Assembly: GCA_016124515.1 (NCBI GenBank)
Contig: WGNN01000016.1
Coordinates: 1-47,613 of the forward strand
Direction: 5' to 3'
Source: a bacterium
GTDB taxonomy: Bacteria; Bacteroidota; Bacteroidia; CAILMK01; JACPUW01
Length of the DNA stretch: 47,613 bases
Part shown: positions 25,501-34,980 of the stretch, piece by piece
Position numbering within the stretch: the first letter of the stretch is position 1
Layout of the letters: every line of letters starts with the position of its first letter
Program-made: the position numbers and the translations under genes
Notes under the pieces: model-generated
Database searches by the model: none
What the model saw: only the letters and a program-made list of their open reading frames with translations
Told to the model about the DNA's origin: nothing

Positions 25501-28500
25501 TTAATTTTTAATAAAAGACATTTTGATACTTTCATCTTTACTCTTTATTTCAATAATATAAGTTCCTGTGTTCAGATTGGTAACGTTAATGATGGGGTGT
25601 TTCCCGGTCAAAACCATAGCGCCTAGGTTATTGTAAATTTTCCATTGCAGGTTTTCAGCTTGGGAATTGCCGCCAATTTTCAACCATGTGCTTGCCGGAT
25701 TTGGATAGAGTGTAAATCGGTTATTCGTTTCTTCCACGCTGTTGGGCAGGTTTACTTGAACCAGCGAGTCGGTAAACGAAGTACAGCCCGAATCGCTCAT
25801 AACGGTAAGCATTATGTGGTAGTTGCGGTTCCAGGTGTATTTTTCGGCAATGCTATCACCGGCGCTTGTGCTGCCCGCACCATTGTCAAGATCCCACAGG
25901 TATTGCTTGGCACCTTTTTCATCAGCCACAAAACTGTAGGTAGAGGTAGCAGAATCAACGGCAATATTGAATTGACTTGTTGGATTGTGATATACGGTAA
26001 ATCGGGTGTTGAGCGTGCTGTCTTCGCAACCGTTGTTGGCAAAAGTGCGCACAAAAAGTTGGTGTTCCTTGGCGGGTTGGTATATGGCAAACCAGTGGCT
26101 GTCTTTTTCTACCACCTCTACCCCAAGGCCAAACCATTTTACATGGTCAAGATTGTTGCGGTCAAAGTTTTCAGTAATTGGTAAGGTGTCCATTTCGCAG
26201 CCGTTAGGCAGGCTGAATTTTGCTGCCACATGCGGTTTTGGGCTTACGGTGGTTTCCATACTGTCTTTGCAACCCGACAATGTGCTTACCACCAGTTTGA
26301 AGGTGGCATTTGCGGTGTCGATTTGGGTAACAATGTAATTGCCTGTGGCAAAGTATTTTCCGTCGCGGTACCATTTGTTGTCGTACCATTCGTCGTTGGC
26401 ACCGCGGGTTGATGAGTCTTGCAAATAGATTTTACCGCCTTCACAGGGGCTTGTATTCACCAATACAGCATGTGCTTTTGCCGCCACCGTTATTTTCTTA
26501 ACCAGTGTATCGGTGCAACCTACACTGTTGGCAATTATTAAGGTAATGCTGTATTTGCCGGGGGTTTTGTAGTTGTGCGAAACCGTTTCTTTCGTGTATG
26601 ATTTTCCATCGCCGGTGGTCCATCTTCTTTGGTCTATGGTTCCCGCGGTTGTGGTCGATTTGTCCACCAAATTCATGGTTTGGCCAAAACAAAAATCGCC
26701 GGCATCAAATAGCGCAGTGGGTTTAGGATTAATGGTCAGTTTTTGTTTGTAAGATGCACTGCATCCGTTGTTGGTGGTTACGGTGAGTACCGCATCAAAA
26801 GAGCCGCCGGTTTTATATACGTGGGTAATGCCCGGATAGACAACTACTTTTTCTACCCCGTCGCCAAACTTCCACGAATAGGTTTTTATGGTATCGTCGC
26901 TTGAACTGCTTTTGTCAAAAAACAGGGTTTCGTCGCCCGAACAGGCATTGTAAACCGAATATTTTGAGGTGGGTTTGTTGGTGATGTGTACCACCATTGA
27001 TGTGGAGTCGCGGCAACCTTTGTCGCTCACGCTTACCAATTTGTAGGTATTTGTATCGAGCGTGGCAGCAAAGTACTTCAGGTCTTTTTTGCTCGAAACC
27101 AGCGTTTGGTCTCTGTACCATTTATAGCTCACCAAGCTGCCGCTGCTTATGGTAGATGCATTTTGCAGGTAAATGGAATCTTTGAGACAAGCACTTATTT
27201 GTTGTATGGCCGCGCCTGGTATGGGATTTACCATAATGGTGTCGGTAGTAGAATCTTTGACCCCAAATACGTTGGTGGCCAGCATTTTTACCACAAAGGT
27301 GCCGGGCTTGTTGTAGGCACGAATGGGTTTTTCGGTGGTGGAAGTAGCGCCATCGCCAAAGTCCCAGACTACTTGTAGTGGACCCACACTAGGGTCGCTT
27401 TGGCTAAACAATACACCCTGGTTCACACAGGCTTCGTCAGGTAGTTTCAAACTCGCATCCAAGGGTTTTATCACTTGCATGGTAAAACTGTCTTTGTCGT
27501 TGCCACCCAGGTTTTCTACATAGATTACTACTTTGTAACTGCCTAATTGCGAGCTGTTTGGGGTAAAGGTTATGACCGCGGTATTGGGGTCTATGGTCAT
27601 GCCATTGGGCGCGGTGAGCAGTTTGTAGGTCGCATCGGTTTTAGGTTTTACTTCAAAACTTCTGCTAAAGGTTGAGTCGTAGTAAACATACCTGTTTTTA
27701 AGTCCTTTGAATTTGGGTGGTGTTACGGGTGGTGTTCCTTTGGCTACAAAGGTTGGTGTGCTGCCCGAGAGTGAGTTGCTCCCAAACTTGGTGCTGGAGA
27801 AGTAATCGCCGGCTACATAATAGTAGCCTACCGAATCCACGTCCATATTGGCCATGGTTTCTGAGTTGCTGTTGCCGCCCAGATTTATCCAGTCAAGAGC
27901 GCCATTTTTGTTAAATGCCAATACAAATACATCGTTGCTGCCTTTGGCGCTATATGATTTACTGCCAATTTTAATTGAATTTTGGAAGTAGCCCGATACA
28001 TAGACCGATCCGTCTTTAAACCCGTGGATACCGGTAGGCAATATATCCTGTGTAAAACCCGATGTATGCTGGATATTGACCATGTAGCTTGCCTTTGAGT
28101 TGGCGGCCACACGCAAGGCAAATACATCGTACCAACTGCCGGTAACCGAGCGCCCTCCCATACCAAATGAAGAGATGTAGGTTCCGGCCAGGTAGGCGCT
28201 TCCGTCTCTGCCGGTGTGCAGGCTATACACCATATCGTTGCTCGATCCGCCGCCTTTTATGGCCCAGGCTACTTTCATTGTAGTGTCAAAGCGGGCCAGA
28301 AATACGTCATAGCTTCCTGACGATGACAAAGTGGTGCTTCCAAACTTGAGGTTGCTGCTCACAAAGTTTCCTGTTATGTAGAATATTTTTCCGTTTATTG
28401 ATATGTCAACCGCACTTTCCAGGCTGTTGCCGCCATAAGCACTCACTTTTATTGCTTTGCCATCGCGGTTTAGTTTAGCCAAAAACAAATCGGTGCTGCC

Positions 28501-29070
28501 TATGCCTGATACTGATTTGCCGGCAATGGTAGAATTGCCGGTGTATTCGCCAAGCCAGTAAATTTTTCCTTCGCCATCAACCGCAACAGCTTTGCCATAT
28601 TGTATGCTGCTGCCACTTGCTATAACCGACCATTGGGTTTTGCCATCGGCATTGAGTTTGGTAAGGAAGCCATCATAGCTGCCAACCGATGAAACAGTGT
28701 CTTTGCCATCGCCATAATTGCTCGAAAAACTGCCTGTTACATATACATTGAATGAATCGTCAACAGCTACGCGATAGGAAACATCGTAGCCCGAACCGCC
28801 CAGTTGACGTGCCCAGCGTATTTTGCCAGCATTTGAAGCCTTTACCACATATACATCGTTGTTGGATGATTTGAGGCTGTAAGGTCCGAATTTGATGGTG
28901 CCCGAAAATGAACCGACCAGGTAAACATTACTTGAATCGTCGATACACATGTCAGATGGTGTTCCATTGCCCGAAGAATTGACATTCCAGGCATCGACCC
29001 AAATAGGGCTTTGTGCAATTGCCGATAGGCTTACCAGTAGGAAAATGGCCAGAAGTGGGAGTGTTCGCAT
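25501..29070 (-). CDS. Giant SBBP/PKD secreted protein with T9SS type A tail
   Basis: A 1189-residue secreted protein. A signal peptide ends at about residue 19 (LSAIAQ). Residues about 25-450 are SBBP-type propeller repeats (VYLVGSFSGTIKFG, NVYVTGSFSSN, YYVAGDYFSSTKFG). An Ig-like putative domain follows (PPKFKGLKNRYVYYDS to LGSYKVVIYVENLGG). About 545-1050 hold PKD domains (VVWDFGDGATS, YSWKFGDGVEK, RRWTTGDGKSY, YLWDLDNGAGS). Residues 1117-1189 are a T9SS type A sorting domain (LYPNPASTWLKIGG, NTGTYIIEIK). Architecture resembles the 1597-residue protein but the tail is of the other type and no PorP/SprF gene is adjacent. It is probably surface-released or LPS-anchored. Confidence 0.9.
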   Translation of the reverse strand: MRTLPLLAIFLLVSLSAIAQSPIWVDAWNVNSSGNGTPSDMCIDDSSNVYLVGSFSGTIKFGPYSLKSSNNDVYVVKASNAGKIRWARQLGGSGYDVSYRVAVDDSFNVYVTGSFSSNYGDGKDTVSSVGSYDGFLTKLNADGKTQWSVIASGSSIQYGKAVAVDGEGKIYWLGEYTGNSTIAGKSVSGIGSTDLFLAKLNRDGKAIKVSAYGGNSLESAVDISINGKIFYITGNFVSSNLKFGSTTLSSSGSYDVFLARFDTTMKVAWAIKGGGSSNDMVYSLHTGRDGSAYLAGTYISSFGMGGRSVTGSWYDVFALRVAANSKASYMVNIQHTSGFTQDILPTGIHGFKDGSVYVSGYFQNSIKIGSKSYSAKGSNDVFVLAFNKNGALDWINLGGNSNSETMANMDVDSVGYYYVAGDYFSSTKFGSNSLSGSTPTFVAKGTPPVTPPKFKGLKNRYVYYDSTFSRSFEVKPKTDATYKLLTAPNGMTIDPNTAVITFTPNSSQLGSYKVVIYVENLGGNDKDSFTMQVIKPLDASLKLPDEACVNQGVLFSQSDPSVGPLQVVWDFGDGATSTTEKPIRAYNKPGTFVVKMLATNVFGVKDSTTDTIMVNPIPGAAIQQISACLKDSIYLQNASTISSGSLVSYKWYRDQTLVSSKKDLKYFAATLDTNTYKLVSVSDKGCRDSTSMVVHITNKPTSKYSVYNACSGDETLFFDKSSSSDDTIKTYSWKFGDGVEKVVVYPGITHVYKTGGSFDAVLTVTTNNGCSASYKQKLTINPKPTALFDAGDFCFGQTMNLVDKSTTTAGTIDQRRWTTGDGKSYTKETVSHNYKTPGKYSITLIIANSVGCTDTLVKKITVAAKAHAVLVNTSPCEGGKIYLQDSSTRGANDEWYDNKWYRDGKYFATGNYIVTQIDTANATFKLVVSTLSGCKDSMETTVSPKPHVAAKFSLPNGCEMDTLPITENFDRNNLDHVKWFGLGVEVVEKDSHWFAIYQPAKEHQLFVRTFANNGCEDSTLNTRFTVYHNPTSQFNIAVDSATSTYSFVADEKGAKQYLWDLDNGAGSTSAGDSIAEKYTWNRNYHIMLTVMSDSGCTSFTDSLVQVNLPNSVEETNNRFTLYPNPASTWLKIGGNSQAENLQWKIYNNLGAMVLTGKHPIINVTNLNTGTYIIEIKSKDESIKMSFIKN

Positions 29071-29149
29071 GGCTGATTTTATGGGTTGTAAAGATATAAA
29101 TGCACTGCTTTTGGCAAAAAAGCTAGTGGCAAGACGCGCAAATTAGGAG

Positions 29150-30196
29150 TTAAGTTGCATTTTTCGTTTCAAAGTAGTGGCTAAGTACTTCGTGGGCAGC
29201 GCTTAGAGGATCACGCTTTCCTTGAGCAATCAATTCTTTGGCCCGTTGCAGTTCTTTTTTTATTTTTTCAAGGCTGTAAAAATTCTCAAGCAGGTTGGAT
29301 TCTATGGTTTTGGTCATCCACAAAAAGGCTTGTTGCTGCCGGTTGGATTCCTTGTAGTTGGCTGTTTTGCTCTTAAAATCTTCTATCATCTGCAAAACTT
29401 CGTTCATGCCGGTGCCGGTAAGTGCCGAGCAGCTCATTACCCGTGTTTTTTGCCCCGATTCATCGAGCGGAAATAAGGAAACGGCGCGTGCATACTCTGT
29501 TTTGGTCGCTTGTACTTGCAGGGCATTGGGTCCGTCGGCCTTGTTTATCACAATGGCATTCGACATCTCTATAATTCCGCGCTTCATACCTTGCAACTCA
29601 TCGCCGCCACCGGCAATGAGCAGGAGCAGGAAAAAATCGACCATGTTTTTTACAGCGGTTTCTGATTGCCCTACCCCAACGGTTTCGATTAATATATAGT
29701 TGAAACCGGCAGCTTCGCAAATAACCATGGCTTCGCGGGTGTTGCCGGCAAGGCCACCCAGGGTTTTTCCGGCGGCTGAGGGGCGTATGTATGCTTCCGG
29801 GCGTTTCGAGAGTTCGTTCATCCGGGTTTTGTCGCCCAAAATACTGCCGTGGCTGCGGCTGCTGCTTGGGTCTATAGCCAACACTGCCAGGCTGTTGCCG
29901 CGCTCAATGAGCATTTTGCCAAAGGTTTCGATAAAGGTGCTTTTGCCTGCTCCGGGTACGCCGGTAATGCCAATGCGGTAGGATGGCTTTTGTTGCTGTA
30001 TGGCCCAGTTGAGCAGCTCGTGCGCCTTGGCTTTATCTTCAGTCCGGCTGCTTTCAACCAAGGTAATGGCTTGACTGATAGCCGTTTTGTCGCTCAGGAG
30101 TATGTGCTCCTTCAACCATTCCAAGTTGGGCTTCAAGCGCTTTTTGCGTGTGATATTTGGATTGATGTGTTGCAACTTATTGGCGACTTGTGGCAA
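29150..30196 (-). CDS. meaB: MeaB/ArgK family GTPase, methylmalonyl-CoA mutase chaperone
   Basis: A G3E-class GTPase of up to 348 residues that protects and reloads adenosylcobalamin-dependent methylmalonyl-CoA mutase. Motifs are Walker A GVPGAGKS (79-86), IDPSSSRSHGSILGDKTRM (108-126), ETVGVGQSE (171-179) and NKAD (218-221), all family-typical. There is no ATG start: TTG at 30196 overlaps the preceding gene by 20 bases, while TTG at 30175 starts one base after that gene's stop and loses only seven residues. The second may be the real one. The mutase genes are not in the window. Confidence 0.92.
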   Translation of the reverse strand: MPQVANKLQHINPNITRKKRLKPNLEWLKEHILLSDKTAISQAITLVESSRTEDKAKAHELLNWAIQQQKPSYRIGITGVPGAGKSTFIETFGKMLIERGNSLAVLAIDPSSSRSHGSILGDKTRMNELSKRPEAYIRPSAAGKTLGGLAGNTREAMVICEAAGFNYILIETVGVGQSETAVKNMVDFFLLLLIAGGGDELQGMKRGIIEMSNAIVINKADGPNALQVQATKTEYARAVSLFPLDESGQKTRVMSCSALTGTGMNEVLQMIEDFKSKTANYKESNRQQQAFLWMTKTIESNLLENFYSLEKIKKELQRAKELIAQGKRDPLSAAHEVLSHYFETKNAT

Positions 30197-30545
30197 GTAT
30201 GGTTTGTCGGTAGGCCAAGGCTATAGATACCATTCTGCCCAATTGATCGAGCAAGATAGCCAAGCGGTCATTGTCCTGCTCCAAAATCATTTCTTCGTTT
30301 GGTTCTTCTTCGTCGAGTTTGGTTTTGGCCTTGTTTATGGCAAGTTCCATTTGCTCCAGTTCCTGACCCGAAAAGCTATTTGATTCGCCCAAATCTATGA
30401 GCTTTCCGGTGCGTTCTTCAATAGCTTCAAATAGCGGCAGCAGCAACCAATAGTCAGGATTGTCTGCACTAAAATTCATTTCCGGCAACTTTTCGTATTC
30501 CTCTTCGGGGTAGTCAAAGGGGCTAATGCTTACTTGTAGTTTCAA
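30177..30545 (-). CDS. Small acidic protein of unknown function upstream of meaB
   Basis: A 122-residue soluble protein with a probable TTG start at 30545 (KLQVSISPFDYPEEEYEKLPE). It is acidic, predicted helical after residue 35, with a Glu-rich stretch (LDEEEPNEEMILEQDNDR) and no signal peptide or known motif. Its stop is one base before, or overlaps, the meaB start, so it is probably co-translated with MeaB. I do not recognise a family. A role linked to MeaB is only suggested by the overlap. Confidence 0.6.
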   Translation of the reverse strand: MKLQVSISPFDYPEEEYEKLPEMNFSADNPDYWLLLPLFEAIEERTGKLIDLGESNSFSGQELEQMELAINKAKTKLDEEEPNEEMILEQDNDRLAILLDQLGRMVSIALAYRQTILATSRQ

Positions 30546-30685
30546 TTTGCGTGTTTTGAAACTTCAAATTTGCTGAAATCAAAATGACTATGGAATACTT
30601 TTGTTTACACCGCCATACATCAAGTATTGTATGCTACAAATTTCAGGAGGAGAAACGCTTGCCTGGCCTCGGGACGAAGATGGGT

Positions 30686-32737
30686 TTATTCAGATAGTAT
30701 CTCATTTACCTCATGGATAACCTGATCCAATTCTTCGGCTGAGCGCTCGAGCATGTCAAGCAACTCGGTACTTTGGTCAAGACGAAGCAATTGGATGATA
30801 CCTAGTATGTTGCTGAGCGGGGCGCGTACTTTGTGCGAATTCATAAACGAGTATTTACTCAGGCGTTTCAGGTTTTGGTCTATTTGGGCTTCCTTGTGTT
30901 CCAGCGATTTTTTCAGGCTGATGTTGTCGGATACATCTTGTATGGTACCCACCATTTTTATGAGTTTGTTTCGGTAAAAAACACCTTTAATACGCAGGTT
31001 GAAAGTGGCCTCGCGGTCGGGCAGTTTGTAGCGGTAGGTTTCTTCGTGCAGTTTGTTTGATGTGGCCGCCATTCTTATGCTTCTAATTAAGGCTTGCCGG
31101 TCATCGGTATGCACCTTTTGCAGGTATTGAGGCAAATTGGGTATGCGGTTGTTCTTAATAGCGTGTATGTGAAAATTGTTTTCGCTCCAATCAGTTTTGC
31201 GCCTCACAAGATCGTACTCAAAACCACCCATTTGTGCCAGACGTTGCGCCAGATTCAGTTGGTTTTTGCTGTTTTCCAAGTTGTTTTCAATGGCTTTTGC
31301 ATTGGTTATGTCTATGAGCACACCAATGGCCGCCACGGGTTTGCCATCCTTAAACTGTATTTTCCCCTTGAGTTGGTGAAACTTTACATTGGCCGCCTCG
31401 TATTCCAGTTCCAATTCAATATCAAAAAGGGCTTTTTCTTTCGAAATATCAGGAGCCAAGGTTTTGAGCAAGGTAAGCCGGTAGTTTTTCTTGTAGTGTT
31501 TCACCCAGTTGGCAATAGTGGCTTTCACATCTATCTGGTTTTCAAACAGGCGCAGACATTGGTCGTCAAAGCGGCAGGTAGCGGTTTTGAAATTGTACTC
31601 CCAAATTCCGATTTCGCCGGCGCTGTTGGCCAGGTTGAGGCGTTGCAGCAGGCTTATGGTATATTCTTCGGCTTTTTTCTCATCTGTTACATCGGTAGCA
31701 GTCCAGTTTACCGCGCTTATGCTGCCATCTGATGACCAAACGGGCACATACCTGAAGTGGAACCAAATGTCTTTGTGCGATTCGTCAAGTTGTATTTTCT
31801 CGTATTTGTTTACTACTTCGCCCTTTATGGCGCGGTTGAACCCATCAAGGTAGGCTTTTCGGTGTTTGCCTCTATTTATTTCCAGCAGGTCGTTGCCTTC
31901 GGCAATGCTTGTGTCAAAAAACTGAAGAGCCAGCACTTTGGCGCGGTCGTTTACGCTTATTATATGGTGCTGATGGTTTATTAGCAAAATGGCAGAATTG
32001 GAAGAATTGGTAATAGCCAAGGCGTTTTCCTCCGACTTTTTGAGTAGCTCCTGACTGTGTTTGGCTGCACTTATATCGTGTGTAGATGATTGTATATGGG
32101 TTACCTTGCCGTTTTCATCGCACACCGAGTTCATTTTGAGGTAAAGCCACACCACATTACCATCTTTTTTGCGGTACCTGAATTCCAGACCTTCTTTGCG
32201 GTTGCCACAGTGCATTACATCGTCCACATAGTTAAAGTAGGCCTGTTTGTACTCGTCAAGTATTCCTTTGTGCGGCGATTGTGACATGAGTTCTTCGGCG
32301 CTGTAGCCAAATATTTTTTCAGCCACCGGCGATATATAAATGGGTTTACCATCGGTACTGTAGAGGGTGGTCACAAAGTCGGCGTTTTCTATTACCAGTT
32401 TTAGTTTTTGCAGTAAAGTACCGTGGGCAAGGTCAGCGACATCAACCAAAACCAGGCACTCCATACCGCTTTGTCCAGGGGTTTTTAGTACCGAGGTTGA
32501 AAGGCTGCACCTGTGCCCGTCTTGATCGTAAAAAGTACTTTGGCCATGCCACCAGACCCCTTCGCTCATATTTGCCATCAATTTCATCAGCTCGTCAATA
32601 GCTGGTGTCAACTGTTTATTCAGAATGTTTTTGTTAAATAAATCGCTGTATTCCAGCAGCCTTCCGTCAGCTGAAAATATGGCTGCATTATGTTGATTGT
32701 GAGCCTTTAACAATGGGTTTGTAACAGCGGTTTTCAT
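30686..32737 (-). CDS. Multi-PAS sensor protein with a histidine phosphoacceptor domain but no kinase ATPase domain
   Basis: A 683-residue cytoplasmic protein without membrane segments. PAS/PAC units lie at about 110-240 (YSTDGKPIYISPVAEKIFGYS, DGNVVWLYLK), 245-355 (VNWTATDVTDEKKAEE), 375-490 (IGVLIDITNAKAIE) and 500-620 (MVGTIQDVSD), with a weaker one at the N-terminus. The end is a two-helix HisKA-like domain with H635 in NSHKVRAPLSNILG, and the protein stops 48 residues later. The N, G1 and G2 boxes of the HATPase domain are absent and no such ORF follows. It may be phosphorylated in trans, act as a phosphatase or only signal through dimerisation. I recall similar ATPase-less proteins in Bacteroidota. 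Confidence 0.8.
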   Translation of the reverse strand: MKTAVTNPLLKAHNQHNAAIFSADGRLLEYSDLFNKNILNKQLTPAIDELMKLMANMSEGVWWHGQSTFYDQDGHRCSLSTSVLKTPGQSGMECLVLVDVADLAHGTLLQKLKLVIENADFVTTLYSTDGKPIYISPVAEKIFGYSAEELMSQSPHKGILDEYKQAYFNYVDDVMHCGNRKEGLEFRYRKKDGNVVWLYLKMNSVCDENGKVTHIQSSTHDISAAKHSQELLKKSEENALAITNSSNSAILLINHQHHIISVNDRAKVLALQFFDTSIAEGNDLLEINRGKHRKAYLDGFNRAIKGEVVNKYEKIQLDESHKDIWFHFRYVPVWSSDGSISAVNWTATDVTDEKKAEEYTISLLQRLNLANSAGEIGIWEYNFKTATCRFDDQCLRLFENQIDVKATIANWVKHYKKNYRLTLLKTLAPDISKEKALFDIELELEYEAANVKFHQLKGKIQFKDGKPVAAIGVLIDITNAKAIENNLENSKNQLNLAQRLAQMGGFEYDLVRRKTDWSENNFHIHAIKNNRIPNLPQYLQKVHTDDRQALIRSIRMAATSNKLHEETYRYKLPDREATFNLRIKGVFYRNKLIKMVGTIQDVSDNISLKKSLEHKEAQIDQNLKRLSKYSFMNSHKVRAPLSNILGIIQLLRLDQSTELLDMLERSAEELDQVIHEVNEILSE

Positions 32738-32996
32738 AAGAGCGGTAAAAGTAATTTAAGCCTGCGAACCGCCACTAGCAGCACCATTACCTTCGATAGA
32801 ATTAAGACGAACTTTGTAGTGAGCTGCCACTACGCAAGCTGGGGTACCCCTTACGGATATTTGGAAACGGAGCGGCGTTTAGGTGTCCATTTAGCCGAAT
32901 AATATTTTCACACACTTGGGGTATTAAATGACAAGTTGTCTATGAAATTTTTGTGGCATGGTTATCATCACTCGGCGCCAAACCAATAACCTGAAC

Positions 32997-34745
32997 ATGG
33001 CAAAAAACAAGAAGGTAAAGAGTTCATCCGTAAAAAATATTTACCGAAACATAGTGTATCCCCGGCGGAAAAGTTTGCTGCTGGGCTTGCTACTCATACT
33101 TATCAACCGAGCGGCGGGTCTTGTGCTGCCCGGCTCTACCAAGTATTTAATTGACAATATTATTGGGCCCAAAGACCTGTCACTTATCAGCCAATTTGTC
33201 CTTGTAGTGGCGGTTGCCATCCTCGTGCAATCAGTTACTTCATTCATACTCACGCAATTGTTGAGCGTGCAGGCACAAAAGCTCATTGCCGAACTCAGGG
33301 TAAAAGTGCAGCAGCATGTGGTGCAATTGCCTGTCAGTTTTTTCGACTCCATGAAATCAGGTGGATTGGTATCGCGAATAATGAATGATGTGGAAGGGGT
33401 GCGCAATATTGTAGGAACAGGGGTGGTGCAATTCATTGGCGGCATACTTACGGCCATTGGCGCTTTTACCTTTTTGGTAATTTTCAATGCCAAGCTCACC
33501 TTGTTTATCCTGCTTCCCGTGGTGGCTTTTGGCTTCATCTCATTTTATGCATTCAAGCGCATACGCCCCATTTTTAGGGAACGCGGAAAAATAAATGAAG
33601 AAGTAACCGGCCGACTAACCGAAACCCTGGGCGGCATACGTGTGGTAAAAGGATTTAATGCCGAAGATCGCGAGATAAAAACCTTTGACAACGGCGTGAA
33701 ACGCTTGTTCAACAACATCAAAAGCTCCTTGGTGTCGTCGAGCTTGGTTACCAGTTTGGGCACTTTTATAGCCGGTTTGGCAACGCTTATCATAATGTAT
33801 GTAGGTGGTCTTGATATTATTGACGACAAGATGAGCACGGGCGACTTACTGGCCTTTTCCATGTATTTGGGCGTTATGATTTTTCCCATCATACAAATGG
33901 GTAATATTGGTACGCAACTTACTGAAGCCATTGCCGGGCTCGACCGTACAGATGAATTGTTGTCGCAACCCATTGAGAGCGACGATCCAAACCGCACCAC
34001 GACCATCGACAATTTTAAAGGTGCCTTTGAATTCAGCGAGGTAAAGTTTGCCTACGAAGAAGGTAAGGATGTCTTGCATGGCATCAGTTTCAGCGCACCA
34101 CAAGGTAGTGTCACTGCACTTGTAGGCGGTTCGGGTTCGGGCAAATCAACCATTGCCTCGCTCGTAGGTACATTTATAAAACCCAACAGCGGACGCATAA
34201 CGGTTGACGGACATGACCTGAGCACCCTTAAAGTGAACAGCTACCGAAAAAACCTGGGTGTGGTGCTGCAAGATGACTTTCTGTTTGAAGGAAGCATACG
34301 CGAAAACATCCTTTTTGGCAATCCTGATGCCACCGAACAACAACTGATGGCGGCGGTTGAGGCGGCTTATGTATCAGAATTTACCGGTAGGTTTGAAAAA
34401 GGTCTGGACACACATATAGGTGAACGGGGGGTGAAACTCTCGGGCGGACAAAGACAACGGGTGGCTATTGCACGCGCCATGTTGGCCAACCCCAAAGTGT
34501 TGATTCTGGACGAAGCGACATCAAACCTTGACACCATAAGCGAAGGGTTTATACAAAAAAGCCTTGATGCGCTCATGAAAGGCCGCACCACCTTTGTAAT
34601 AGCCCACCGACTAAGCACCATTAAAAAAGCTGACCAAATATTGGTGGTGGACGAAGGAAGAATCATAGAGCGTGGCAACCACGAGGAGTTGATAGCCAAA
34701 CAAGGCAAATACTTCGAAATGTACACCTACCAAGCCCGCATTTAG
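32997..34745 (+). CDS. ABC transporter, fused permease/ATPase (exporter type)
   Basis: A 582-residue half-transporter that works as a dimer and exports lipids, drugs or peptides; the substrate is not readable. The ATG at 32997 (MAKNKKVKSS) is preferred; one at 32958 would add 13 residues. Six membrane helices lie in residues about 20-310, then the ATPase with Walker A GGSGSGKST (377-385), Q-loop VVLQDD, signature LSGGQRQR (481-488), Walker B with D505/E506 and switch H537. The catalytic glutamate and all motifs are intact. The 259-base upstream gap contains GGGGTACCCC at 32841-32850 but no clear promoter. Confidence 0.93.
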   Translation: MAKNKKVKSSSVKNIYRNIVYPRRKSLLLGLLLILINRAAGLVLPGSTKYLIDNIIGPKDLSLISQFVLVVAVAILVQSVTSFILTQLLSVQAQKLIAELRVKVQQHVVQLPVSFFDSMKSGGLVSRIMNDVEGVRNIVGTGVVQFIGGILTAIGAFTFLVIFNAKLTLFILLPVVAFGFISFYAFKRIRPIFRERGKINEEVTGRLTETLGGIRVVKGFNAEDREIKTFDNGVKRLFNNIKSSLVSSSLVTSLGTFIAGLATLIIMYVGGLDIIDDKMSTGDLLAFSMYLGVMIFPIIQMGNIGTQLTEAIAGLDRTDELLSQPIESDDPNRTTTIDNFKGAFEFSEVKFAYEEGKDVLHGISFSAPQGSVTALVGGSGSGKSTIASLVGTFIKPNSGRITVDGHDLSTLKVNSYRKNLGVVLQDDFLFEGSIRENILFGNPDATEQQLMAAVEAAYVSEFTGRFEKGLDTHIGERGVKLSGGQRQRVAIARAMLANPKVLILDEATSNLDTISEGFIQKSLDALMKGRTTFVIAHRLSTIKKADQILVVDEGRIIERGNHEELIAKQGKYFEMYTYQARI

Positions 34746-34933
34746 CAAGGCAAACCGGCATGCAAATGCGTTTTTTTAGACGCCTCTTTTTTTCCGGCAC
34801 CTATACGCAATTTCCGGTGCCAAATGGTACTTGGTTTGAAGAGGAGCTAAGTAGTTAAGGCCATCTCCAAGCCCGTAGAAGCCGCATTGCCTCCCGTAAA
34901 CGGTTGACTTATAAAATATTTGGTAATCTGAAA

Positions 34934-34962
34934 ATTGAGGAATCAAAGATTTGTGTACCTTG
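34934..34962 (+). promoter_or_regulatory. Candidate promoter of the Omp28-like gene
   Basis: ATTG at 34934-34937 and TACCTTG at 34956-34962 are separated by 18 bases. The second is one base short of TANNTTTG. The start codon follows 18 bases later. Confidence 0.3.
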
Positions 34963-34980
34963 CTGCCTTAAAACTAACGT

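Noticed and set aside
31094..31732. A 212-codon plus-strand ORF inside the multi-PAS gene
   Set aside because: It is antisense to a well-supported gene, has no recognisable domain and an irregular Phe/Val-rich composition typical of shadow frames.
32841..32850. GGGGTACCCC palindrome upstream of the ABC transporter
   Set aside because: A 10-base palindrome with no spacing to a promoter element; could be chance.
34741..34800. Terminator after the ABC transporter
   Set aside because: The best stem (GCGT with ACGC) is only four pairs despite T-runs.
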